Source of the DNA: Steinernema hermaphroditum
Taxonomy: Eukaryota; Nematoda; Chromadorea; Rhabditida; Steinernematidae
Assembly (NCBI GenBank): GCA_030435675.1
Contig: CM059625.1
Coordinates: 14,880,001 to 14,944,000, forward strand
Direction of reading: 5' to 3'
DNA: 64,000 bases
Made by a program: the position numbers and the translations under genes. Below the pieces are notes generated by a model that was not told where the DNA came from, did no database searches, and saw nothing but the letters and a program-made list of their open reading frames with translations. This document shows positions 1-11,400 of the stretch, in pieces; position 1 is the stretch's first letter, and each line of letters starts with the position of its first letter.

Positions 1-1741
1 GGTGACGAAGCGGCTCCTGGCCGTTCGAGGGCGTTCGATCGGTGGCCGAGATAAGCGCTGATGGGCCTCAATGTCGCCGTTATCTCCATGTAAAATCATT
101 TATTATGCGACGTTCCAATTGCGAAATGCGTCACATCTGGCGCGATGAGTCAGTGGTGGTGCCGCTTCGCTGGTCCCATAAAGTTGAGAAGCCGGGTGCG
201 CCGCGCAAAAGGGCCATTGAGTGGTCACCCTCAGTGGACTAACCTTGTACGATCATTTGAATGGCGGCCGTCGAGGAGCCGGTTACGAAGAGGGGATCCG
301 TCTCCACGCGGCACTTGAACTCCCCGGAATCGGCCGGAAGCACTGGTTCGACGCGCAGTGCGTAGAACGGTTTTACCAGGCGAAACCTGGGGTCGGCCAC
401 CCACCATTGCCTCTGCTGCTCGCCGGCGACGTCCTGGAAGCAAAGAACGCAAAATTCACTTACGAGTACATAATAGTTGACGTCTAGCGATAATTGCTCT
501 TTTGCGCTTGTCCGAACGGCCCAAGGGACACATTATTTATGTGCCAAATCAAGCCAGAACGGTGCTCATTTGTCTTCGACAGCGTCTGTTTTGATCACGT
601 CCCAACAACAACGATTGACTTTTTGCTAATATTGTCGCCGCATACGTCAAATACGCGTGCGGAACGGAGCAATTAGGGATTATCTGAGTTAATATAATCG
701 CTATGTCCAAACTTAAGGTCCGAACCAACGACGCATATTTCCCTAAGGACCGATAACTGCATATTAATGTCTATAACTCAACTCATCGACGTTGCCGCTC
801 CCCAGCGGCCAACGGTTGCCAGTCGGCAAGTGGATTCAAATTTGATTTTCCACCTCAACTTGCGCCCATATGATCAACAAGGCGTGTGCAAAAGAAGCTA
901 TGGAACCGCGGTGCCCGCGAAATACGTACGACGAACACCGGAAACATTAGAGGGCGCACACGTTGGAACGTTTCTTTTTTCGTCTCAACAGCAATTAGCC
1001 ACGACAGGCTCCGCTGACTTTTGGCACCTTTTTGTCGTCCGAAATTGTGACTATCCACCAGCCTCTACGTGCGGCGTCTCGGCGCCAACGAACGCCAGTG
1101 GTGGTGAAGTGTGGTAGAAAGTGTGAGCAGCGAGTGGATCGGAAAGGGGCCGTGCGACGGGCGAGTGACTCTAGCATAACACCTAATTTATAACTCTCGT
1201 AAATTTAATGCAATCAGTTGCGGAAAAGAGGGCAAATTTGCTTAAGCGTTGCCGCTCATTGATTTCGCAATTATATGCAGCTTAAATCGTCCCACACCCG
1301 CGCGATCAAAATGGCATTCGTCCCGAGTCAAAGAGCACCATGCGGGGGGCGACGATGCAAACGACGCCATGCGACGCTGCACTCAGTGATTGAGGTATTA
1401 ATGAGCAATAATTTCCGAAAGCGCTTACGCCCTTAGGGACGTCAACCAACCTGTTGATAGCTGGCTATAGGAGCGTTGTCTTGGAACCAGTCCAGACGGC
1501 GGATCAGCTGAGGGGACTCAAAGTCGGGAGCCATGTGGGTTCGTACCAGAAGCTCCGCCGGTTCGCAGCGGAGCTCCTGAGAGGTTCCATTGAGTACGAG
1601 GGCAGTGTAGACCCTCGAAGCGTTAGCACCTCTACTGAGGTGAAGAAAGACAAATAAAGCGATCGGAACAGCCCTTAGGTAGAGTCGAAATAGGGAAAAA
1701 TTTGCCGAAAACGGGCGACAGGCACTGGCACCGGAGGCCAT
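1..1741 (-). CDS. Immunoglobulin-domain cell-surface or secreted protein, 5' part (runs off the left edge)
   Basis: Minus-strand gene, start codon at 1739-1741. Exon 1 (1451-1741) begins with a signal-peptide-like stretch ([10 protein letters not shown] followed by SRGANAS) and carries the first half of an Ig fold: LRCEPAELL with the first core Cys, then [11 protein letters not shown] with the core Trp. After an intron of about 1 kb, exon 2 (244-433) continues in frame with [14 protein letters not shown] and ends the fold with the [10 protein letters not shown] motif, giving the second core Cys and the usual D-x-G-x-Y/F-x-C signature. The splice sites are CAG/GTTGGT and CTTCCAG/GAC. Further exons must lie left of the window. 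The family could be an adhesion or receptor protein; I cannot name the orthologue. Ig identity is seen in the sequence; the surface role is inferred. Confidence 0.7.
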
Positions 1742-3420
1742 CGTCGATCATCAGCTAATCTTAGCTCATTTTTTCGCTCCCAATATGGGCCAACACAAAG
1801 CGGCTTACTTCGGAACACTATATCTAAACGTTGAAGGAGGAGATGGAGGAGAGGAGGAACACAGTGCAGAGGAGAGCCGCTGGTGGGCGTGGCTTATCCG
1901 CGCAGCATAACTAAGCCTTCCTCCCGTGAGTTTCTGCCGTCGGAGAGAGCAGCGCGCACGACAGCCGGAGGCGGCCCCTCGCCTTTGGTGTTCAAGCGAA
2001 AGAACCGTCGGCTTAACGCGCCTCAACGACCTCTGGACCATTTTCGCGAAAGAAAAGGCCACATTTCATGACATAAATGTCAAAATAACAAATTCTCACT
2101 GAACGCCTCAATGACTTAACAAATAGAGTCGCGCAACAACACCGAAATAAGAAACTTTTAGGTAAACACGTTAGGGCTGCACGTCATTGGGACAAAGGCT
2201 TTCAAAGTCAGACGTCATGAACTAGCGTCAGGAACTGGCCTATTTACAAACGTTTTATTGTTCACTTTTTTCGCTTTTTTTCCAAAAACGACAGCTGAAT
2301 ATTGCTGCAGAACGTGATCGGGTTACCGCGGTAATACGGTTATTACGTTATCGATATCCAAGTGATAAACAACTTTTGGGGTAATAAATAATTGTGAAGA
2401 GAAGACAAATTGCAGCCGTGGAACAAACAGGAGCTTTGGCAGTTGAAATGTGAACTATACAAATTGAGATTCTTCAAGGCTGACAAGCTACGAGACATGA
2501 AAATTGAACAGGAACAGTCACTGGCGTCAGCCAAAGAACAAATACTGACTAAAAGAAGTGGCAGTTGAACACTGAATTTCATCGCATACTGTAGGGCAAA
2601 AAGCTGTTAAAAACCTGGTATTTCGGGCGTTCAGATGCATCAGTAATATAGAACCAATCGGCGTGACTGTTTTTGTGAATAACCAATCCATTAAATAGTG
2701 AACTCTCTTCATTGTTTCCATCTCATTGGTCGTAGTTTGAAAAGAGAACAAAGCTACAGACTGGATGTGCGAATGGAAGTCTTTTCTAACGATTGCAACT
2801 CGCAAGGCCTTAATGTTACTTTGGTCACAGAAGGAAGACAGAAGCCGCAATGCACTAAACACCCGTTGTTTCAAAAAAAATGAAAAATGGTTTTGTGCCT
2901 TTCCTTGGCGCATCCGTTGAAATGGAGCAGTTTCTTCATCCTGATAGTGTCAGTTTCTGAGTCCAACAACATGATCAACTGTGATCTCTACAGATTGTAG
3001 CACCTATACTTGAGTATTTGTGTCACTTCGAAAGGGGAATGAAGAAACAACGGCTTTCGGTTTGCTCTTATGACGCGTGATTGTAGCACAACACGGTTAC
3101 CCTATGCTTAAAAACATAATAACACTAATGAAATGAAAGTTCATCGGTGAGTATTTCTAATGCTTAGTCACAGTAAAAGGGATCGATTCTCACGAACCAA
3201 ACTGAAAAGGGAAGAAACGCGGCAACTTGGGCGGCAACATTCTACGGGCAAAATAACGTCTACGTTGTCGCTTCCCAGACTTAATATATTTTCAGAACAA
3301 GAAACTGTCATGTCCGCCAAATCAACATACTTGAAAGCTTAGTATTCATGTGAAACTCACTGTCAGGCTGCTTTGTTTTGTCAATAAGTAGATCGCCGGA
3401 ACATAGAGTGTATGTGTATT

Positions 3421-3477
3421 TGATCCGCCGTTTGGACTGGTTCCAAGACAACGCTCCTATAGCCTATAGCTATCAAC
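3421..3477 (+). repeat. Short inverted copy of the Ig gene exon 1 end
   Basis: The stretch is nearly identical to the reverse complement of 1453-1506, the exon-1 end coding for [14 protein letters not shown], with a three-base TAT insertion. It has no splice partner here, so it is a dispersed exon fragment about 2 kb upstream of the gene and in the opposite orientation. Confidence 0.8.
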
Positions 3478-4516
3478 AAAGAAGCAGCTCACTGAAGAAT
3501 TCTTCAGTCATAGTTTGCGTTCCTTTAACATAGTATGTTTCTCTTTTTCAACGAAACCTGTTCCGGGATGGGGTAAATACATTTTTCACATTTGTATTAT
3601 GAGACAAATGGACCATGGATTATAAATTGTACAAAGGATATATGCCGCTGCCATTGAAAACAATAATCGAGCGATTCATCTTACTAAAAGCGATACAAAA
3701 AGCGTCCGACATGTTCGGAGAAACAGGATGCTGAACAAAACATACATGGTCGAATTTTTCAGATCCACTTGACCATGTTCTGCAGCACTTTTCAGCTTTT
3801 CCTTTTTTGAAAAAAAAGCAAAAAACTGAACAATAAAACGGTTATAAATGGGCCAGTTCCTGACGTGAGATTTAGACAGGTGTGCCCTGAATGATCGTAA
3901 AAGAGTTACGTTTTCCTTTTTGGTCGTCTTTGGTCATCCGTCTCATTTCGAACAATGATATTTGGCATTCAAGACTACATGAGTTAATGCTAACCTGAAC
4001 TAGTCACGTAAACACATTTAAAATCAGTGAAAAAGCCAGTATGCTTTTGATTTTGCGAAGCCAGAACCTCGGGCTCTTTTGTGCTCTAACCGATCTATTT
4101 TTTATGTGCTTTTGCACATCATATAGAGAATGCAAAACGGAATGGCTAGGAGGGGAGTTGAACCCGGAGCCCAAGTATGGCAAAGACGGACGTTCCCCAG
4201 TTCGAACGATCAAACAATTGGCTTCCATATAACAGCATTTTTCATGTCGGTCTGCATGTAGCTCCCGGCGAGAGTTTATACGCCGTGTCGCACGTATCAG
4301 CAGATAAGATTCTGGGGATAATGTCCATCCCTTGAGCACTACTTTTCCACGAAGATTCAGAGCTATCTGACATTGAGATTTCGGCCAGTTCCATTATAGC
4401 ATAAAGCATAAAGGGGATTTCGTTAACCAGTCATGCTCCTGAGGTACCTCATGACGGCCATTGCCCATCTTATACGATCAATCTTTGCGGACCTCTTTAA
4501 TGTGAGAAATTTGTTC

Positions 4517-4590
4517 ATGTAGTAGATCGCGGGCCGTGAAGATGATGTGGGGCACACCATATCATCTTCACGGCCCGCGATCTACTACAT
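4517..4590. repeat. Perfect 30-bp inverted repeat with a 14-base loop
   Basis: The left arm 4517-4546 and right arm 4561-4590 are exact reverse complements (30 of 30), separated by a 14-base loop. The arms are GC-rich (core CGCGGGCCGTGAAG) in AT-rich surroundings. A transcript would fold into an uninterrupted hairpin of pre-miRNA size, but perfect pairing and isolation also fit a recent foldback insertion or replication-generated palindrome. The function is unknown. Confidence 0.9.
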
Positions 4591-4696
4591 TATTTGGTAA
4601 CTGTTGCGTGACCGCGATAATGGCACAACTTAGTACGATACAGAAATAGTCACAAATGACATACACAGCAGATGAACAAAATCTCGTCAAAAAATT

Positions 4697-4769
4697 CGCC
4701 CCCTAAGGGATTCGAACCCTTGGCCGTTAGATTAAAAGTCTAACGCTCTACCGGCTGAGCTAAAGGGGC
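4697..4769 (-). tRNA. tRNA-Lys (anticodon TTT)
   Basis: The reverse complement folds as a standard cloverleaf. The acceptor stem GCCCCTT pairs with AGGGGGC. The A-box region is TAGCTCAGCCGGTAGAGC, the anticodon loop CTTTTAA gives anticodon TTT, and the T-arm is AAGGGTTCGAATCCCTT. There is no intron, and the discriminator base is G. The 73-base gene is identical in sequence to the copy at 5141-5213 and shares its orientation. Confidence 0.95.
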
Positions 4770-5140
4770 TCTGTTGTCGAACGCTTCAGTTCTCGACACA
4801 TGGTTCTTCTTGGAACGTTTACAAACTGATCGCTTCGAAACCGTGTGTGCATTTATAACCGAAGTTATCTTTGTCACCTACTTCGGTTGTTTGTTACACC
4901 TTCGTGTTAGTTGTTCATCATGTTCCCAATTCGTAGCAAACCTTTAAATTTCAATATTTAAAATGATCATAAAGGTTTCGCCATATTGAGCGATCACGGC
5001 ACATAGATGACTGTTATCGCATCCAGTTCACAACCGTTCCTTTCGTCGGTCATCCTCTTCCACTCTCAGATACCAAAAGCAGTATTAACCACTCTTATTA
5101 ACCCCAACATACAACTTGTTACAATTATGTTTAAAAAATT

Positions 5141-5213
5141 CGCCCCCTAAGGGATTCGAACCCTTGGCCGTTAGATTAAAAGTCTAACGCTCTACCGGCT
5201 GAGCTAAAGGGGC
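5141..5213 (-). tRNA. tRNA-Lys (anticodon TTT), second copy
   Basis: Same 73-base sequence as the tRNA-Lys gene 444 bases to its left, with the same few flanking bases on the 3' side (TTCG before the acceptor on the plus strand). The flanks diverge beyond that, as expected for a tandem tRNA duplication held uniform by selection or gene conversion. Confidence 0.95.
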
Positions 5214-8200
5214 TCTGCCGTCATCTGCTTCAGTTCTGTGGTTGTTCATGCATATTTTATAACATTTTTTATATCATGGGCTTTCTGTTCTTCTGCTCGT
5301 CGACATAACCATCAGTAATCTCGATGAACGACTTAAATCTCACCTTAAATCTCACTAGGATCAGCTCGTATACCATGTCATTAGATTATACGTTTTTCAC
5401 GCAGATTTTGCTCACCCACTGACTTCACATATGGGACACCAACAGCACCGGCTAGTTCTGATGATTTCCAGTGGACAAAAGACAAAGACTAGACAAAAGA
5501 AAAGGCCAGATGGAGAAAACCGAAGCTGGTGTTGTGCCAGCCTCAACATCTTCCGATGCCTAAGACATAAGGAATGAAGCCAAATAAGGCAGTTTTTTGG
5601 CCCCAACTTCAGCCCTATCCATGAGCACCTAATTGGCTTTTAGTACCTGGAGGGCGCGAATTCGCGCGCAGCCGAGTTTATGATTTATTAAAAGACAGAC
5701 GACGATGACCCGACGATGTCAGCTTTATTTGTGAAGGCGTCACACCTTCAATAAACACAACAAATATTTGGCTTGCTTTTGATTCAGGACGTCTGCTCGG
5801 TGATGTTTTCAGGACAAATGCTCTTGCAGACTCGAGAACGAACTACTGTCGTGCGCTTAAGCAGGTACCCGGATCAACTGAGCTGAAATGCACTCCGTTC
5901 GTGATGTCAAACTCACCCGGTGCAACATCATTTACATACTCAATGCACCGCTACTGCAACCGGTATGGAAATGAGATAAATGAATTTCCCATATTGTCAT
6001 GTTTTCCATGTTGCCTCCTTCCGCAAACAACTAAATCAGATTAGTGATGACACAACGCTGTCGCTCCTCCTCCTCATTCGGCAGTTTGTTTACTCATCAA
6101 TACGACAAATCACGGGCTCATCTGAGGGAATTGGTGAGTTGATTAATGTTTCAGGACGCTCTCACGCTCCGCTCTTTAATCAAAATGCTAAACGCGACGA
6201 GATTGCACATGTATGTATTATTTCCCATATGTTTAGCACCCGAAGATTAAGTGAGCAAGAGGCGCAACGGCGGCACGCATTACCGTTGCGCTCCCTAAGG
6301 GGCGCCCGCTAATCAGAGCATTTATTTTTCGGCGCGCCGACGCGTAAATTTGGTGCTTGTTAATCCGAGGCGTAGTTCCGATGTTAGCGTAATCAATTTG
6401 CTACTGCAGCACGACAACTGCCCAATAATGGAGAAGCTGGCGGCCATCGGCCATCGCACGCTTTCATCTCTGATTTATGGCACTGCTGAAAAGAGCGCGC
6501 CGTTGTTTGTCTCGAAGTCGGTCAACAACGCATTAGCACTGTTGCCGTCGTCTTAATCGGTTCAACGTCCCTTTTCGTTAATTTGATATCTTCGCCTTTC
6601 TAAGACGGCCTCTCTCCTGGGGTCACCGTTTATTTAAAATTTACAATTGAACACACTGTGATCGGACACTTTACGGTGTTGCGATATGTGTATATTTGTG
6701 CTACTGCAGAGACTGCTAATTGAGGTCACCATATGGTTAGGATCTTATGCGATTGTTCGCACTTGATCGCGTGCACAGGACTGGCCCAACTTTTTAGGGC
6801 GATAATAGAGGAGCAACTCGTTTACTTGCCGAGTTGAATATGTTTATTGCTCCTGTTCATATTGTCAGGGCTCGGGAATACCGTATGCGCAATATTGCGC
6901 GCGTACTGAATGGGATAAGTGGCGACTGGTCGCGGGCCTTGCCTTGCAGCGTTGACTAAGTAACAGTTCGCCCGTCACTACCCGCATTATTGCCACTTGG
7001 CCGCCTGCGCAAATCGCTCAGGAAATCTTTTCTCTTCTGTTCAGTGCTCGGCCGCTCGAACAGCCACCGGTGACGAACTATCAGCAGCATCACCTCCGCC
7101 ACCTACCAACCGACCGACCGACCGACCGCCAGCAGTTGGGGATGTCCGATCTACACTAGTACATCTCCCGTGGCCCCATCATCGTCTCCTCTCCCGAAGA
7201 GCCGATTGGGGCGAGAGACGATCCGCCAAACCCGAACCACTCCCATCTTCTGCCGTTTTACGCTTCCTGCTCCGTGGGCAAACGAGCGCGCATGCGCGTC
7301 GGTCGTCGTCGTCTTCCAAAAACTTGGACTTCCCCCTTTAGGGGCTCGATTGCGGCATCGTCTTTCGTCTTTTTTCGCACTAGACTCCCTTTGGCAGTCA
7401 TAGCCGATGGAAATTGGAACGAGACCAACAAATGATAGATCGTTTGTTGAATATTTTTTTGTTGCGTTCTTCACCGCGTCTCCCTATTTCGCGACTCGCT
7501 CTCGCCCACTTTCGAAAGTCTTCTGTGTTATCGTGGCGTTCTTCTTTTCTTTGACTTCTTGTTCGCTCCTTTTCCGACTCACTGGCAAGATGACAGTGAC
7601 GCCAGCGATGATGACGCCGATGATATGATGATGACCGGCAGACATCCGACAGAGAAAAGGCGGCGACAGTGACAGAAACGGCATTAGGCGTGTTGTCGCC
7701 GACTGTCACACCTTATCCGGTTATGTATCAGCGGCGGGACGGTACACTTAGAGAAGGGGCGCGAGCGCGCTCATCACCGAAAGAGTACAGAAGTTTCACT
7801 CACGCGCCGGCACCCACATCCGATTCCTTACGCTCCCTTTCCTTTTTTTCGATGTGCATATTTGTGTTCATTATTGGGGAGGCGCCATTGCGCGATCGAG
7901 CGACGATATCACGATGCATGCCCGATGGCCGTTTTGCGATTCCGTCGTCTCCTCCACCGCCTTCTCTGCACAACAAACGTTCGAAAAGGAAACTCTCCAG
8001 ATCGGGATGAGAACGCCTGCCGTCCTCAATACGGAGCTGATTGCGATATGATGACATTTTGCGCGAGAAATTGCACAAATGATCGACAAGGGTGCCACTC
8101 GCCACCGGAAGCGAGCGTTCGGGAAGGACGGTCGGCGCGATCGGAACCGTTTAATTAGCATAACGGTCAGGCGCTGACCGCCGTTTTGCCGCTTTAGTTG

Positions 8201-8499
8201 CAACTGGGTGCCCTCCGACAGGAGCACCCAACCGATCGTAGATCGCTGGATGGTCAGCGCCGGTGTCCGGGCGTCGTCCGTGTTCGTTCGCTCTAAGACC
8301 ACTCAGTACTCACCGATGTGCGACCATCAGTTGATCGCCTCCGATAAACATCCTTCTCTTATGTTCGGTCCACCGAAACGCCTCGAGTAAACAACCGCCG
8401 ACAATGCCTTTCTTGTTACAGATCCAACAAGGAGGCCGGAGGAGGGACCCAAAAGAAGAGTGATCGTCTCCGTCCCGATCTCCTCAACGAACCGTTGAG
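5214..8499. other. Upstream region of the RhoGAP gene, no supported gene
   Basis: No ORF here shows family similarity. Visible structure is limited to a short GCGCAACGG / CCGTTGCGC hairpin near 6263-6294, a (CCGA)n tract near 7104-7130, and CT-rich, GC-rich sequence from about 7050 to 8400. This probably includes the promoter and 5' untranslated exons of the RhoGAP gene that follows, since the first recognised coding exon there lacks an obvious initiator methionine upstream. Confidence 0.4.
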
Positions 8500-11400
8500 G
8501 TGGCCCACGACTTCTTCGCGAATATTCGTAAAAATGCGATGATCGGACGATCGCCCGGTCCGAACGATGGCAGCCGACCGGAAGCGACGTCGACCACTCC
8601 AACGCCGCCACACGCAATCTCCGACCATCGCAATGTGCCAACAGTAGCCGTCGTCGGGCTCAGTGGGCCCGATTCCATCAAAGGGGCCGCGGGAGTGGGC
8701 AAATCGCTGCTCTGCAATCGATTTGTACGTCCTAATTTTGGCGACTTCTATGAAGATCACATCTCGACGCTGTCGCAGGTTAGTCAATGTTTATTCAATT
8801 CTGTTCGCTCAACGAAAACATCGTCGATTACAGACGGATTTCGGCGGCTCGCCCGTCATCAACAGCGATCACTGGCTCTACTGGGGAGAGGGAGAGTTGG
8901 AAACCGAAGATCTAATGCACGGCAAGACGACCCACGTGCGTGTGATAGAACAAACGGAGTTCCTCGACGACGAAACATTCGATACTATTTCAAGTGGATC
9001 GCTGCCACCGTATTCGAAACGCGCAACAAAGACGAAGCTCGAGAGTCGGGACAAGCTTATGTACATATGCAAGGTAAGGGTGCTTTACATAACGGCATAA
9101 GTGGCCGGAAACAATGCGACCTGCTATTGGCTTATCGGCTTGACCCTTGTGCGATTTTTCGGAACACGATACATTAACGACACAAACATTCCACGAGCCA
9201 ATGCGTTTGCCATCAAAATAAAAATGTTATTCCAGCTTGCTCTGACACATGCCACTTCCAGTCTGCTAGGGTTCCGCCTCAAAAGTGGCTCAAATTGCGA
9301 AGTTTTTTCAATTGTTTGCTGACGATAACGTGGCGCACTTACAGATCTTGTGACTTTGCGGCCTGCCATCGATCCCCACCATATAGGGCTGTTTACAAGA
9401 ACAGGCGCCATAAAAGTTGTTTGTGTACGCGGTTGACCTTTCGCTGCCTATTTCGTAATAGCGCTGCCACGATGGCGACTGCAAAACTTCCGTTAGATGA
9501 CTGGACAGGGACTAAATGTTATTTTGTATTTTCCAGGAACAACTTGGCCTCGAAACCGACTTTGACCAACGAGTTCTCCCAGAGGGAAAGACAAACGTCG
9601 ACGCGTTCATCGTCGTCTTCGACGTCTCGCCCGTTCCGCACAGATCGCTCGATCGCCAGATCGACGTTCTCGCGCCCATTCTCACCAACGTGCTGAAAAC
9701 GAAGAAGCCCGCATTCCTTGCCGCCACAAAATGCGATCGTTCCGATGGAAACGGCCTCAAGGCGTTGCAGAGGTTGCTTCAGAGAAAGGAGTTCAAAGGT
9801 GTCAATATCCCGGTGGTTAGTTAGACGTATTTACTTCCATATTTACCGCTTGATATTTCAGGTTGAAGTGTCAGCTTTAGAAAATGTCAACGTCACCGAA
9901 CTTCTTTCTCTTGTCGCGCATACGGTAGATAAATGCCGATGTCGTCCGAAACTTCTTCCATACTCGGAAGCAGTTAGACTCCATATTGAAAGGCGTATTG
10001 TCATAAGGTAGTTCTTTTCTTCAGTCGATATGTACTAAAACTTTGACTTCAGGAAGTGCTATTCAAACCTACTGCGCGAACTGATGCCACTCAACGAATG
10101 GCCAACAAAACGGGCCACTTGGAAGCAACTCACAACGCGCTACAACCTCGCCCACCATCCCAACTTCGATCATTTCGTCGCTACATTCGGAATCAAAGCT
10201 GCGCAAGAGGTCTACAAGCAATATGTCAACGAAGCCAGGGAGCATTGGATGCAAGCGAAACTGCAGTCGCATCTACCCAGGCTTCAGCATGTGTTCGCCC
10301 AGCTCATTGGCATGGAACGGGTGTGCGATCTCGAATGGTCCCAGGCCGCGGCACTCATCAAAGCTCATCCACTCTACGACGAGTATTTTCAACCACTTGG
10401 AAATCTCGGTAAGGAATTGGACTTTTCCCTTTTCGGCAAATGAGGAATCTACCGAAATAAACAAATCTAAAACTTTACGATTTCTTAGAAAGTTGGACAA
10501 GCTCGGTTTACAGAATTAGTGTCATTCTTGGATTTTGTTAACTCGGCTCTTTACAGTGAATTTCCGTTTGATTATGAGCCCGAACATTTTCTTACAAAAG
10601 TCACGTCGAAATCGTCTAAAAGTCAAAACACAGATCAATCGGAACGGTCCGGTCACATGAGTTTTTGGCTCGTAAAGATAACGACAATCGCTGAGTGTTC
10701 GCATTCCGACCGTTCCAATTATAAAATAAAAACTCGCTATGACATTTATTTTATTGCCTATCTAACATAAACATAATGAACTCTTTTGAGAACCCATCTA
10801 GCGATGAATGCTTCAATTAAGGATACATAAGGCACATAAGTTGATCGGAAGCGTTGTTTACCGAGATTTTCGGAGAAAGTCGGCTTGCCGAATTGGTACT
10901 GAATTCGAGAAATCGGAAAGCGAAAGCGGAATAGCCGGCAGGCTCGAGACCTAATTTGAAAAATGACAGAAGTGAATAATTCATGTTTGCAGCTAATGAA
11001 TTCGACCCGGCGGTGGTTGTGGACCGAGGCGAAGTGGATTCCCGACTCCCCACCGAGTTGCTGCTAGTCACCGACGCTCACCGAAGTTTTCATGCCTATC
11101 AGGTATCTCTAGCTTATTGATGCTCTAAAGATGGAGAGCTCTTCAGAAAGCAGTGGAAAAGGAGTTCCGTCGAGAACGGCAAGAAGAAGACTTTGCCCGG
11201 CTTCTGGCCGATTGCAGTCAAGTCACACCGGGTTGCCCGCTATCCGACGTCCAGCTGTTCCTACAGGGCTCGCCCGCGTTCGACTGCCTTCAATTCAACC
11301 ATGCTCAACTCGTTTACGATCGCTATCAGTCTGATCTCATCAAAAAAGCAGAGCTTGACTTCACCGAGCTTCTCCTCGAGCAAATCCATCTTTTCATGGA

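Larger units (their letters stand above)
1742..4696. other. Intergenic DNA without a supported gene
   Basis: AT-rich, with only short ORFs lacking codon-like structure or splice partners. It contains the inverted Ig-exon copy at 3421-3477 and the perfect hairpin at 4517-4590. The part next to the Ig gene probably holds its promoter, but no defined element is visible. Confidence 0.5.

Noticed and set aside
4142..4205. tRNA-like GGGTTCAACTCCCC on the minus strand
   Set aside because: A T-arm-like word only; no matching acceptor, D-arm or anticodon stem.
7104..7130. (CCGA)n tract as a regulatory array
   Set aside because: A short simple repeat of five or so units without dyad or known motif; most likely a microsatellite.
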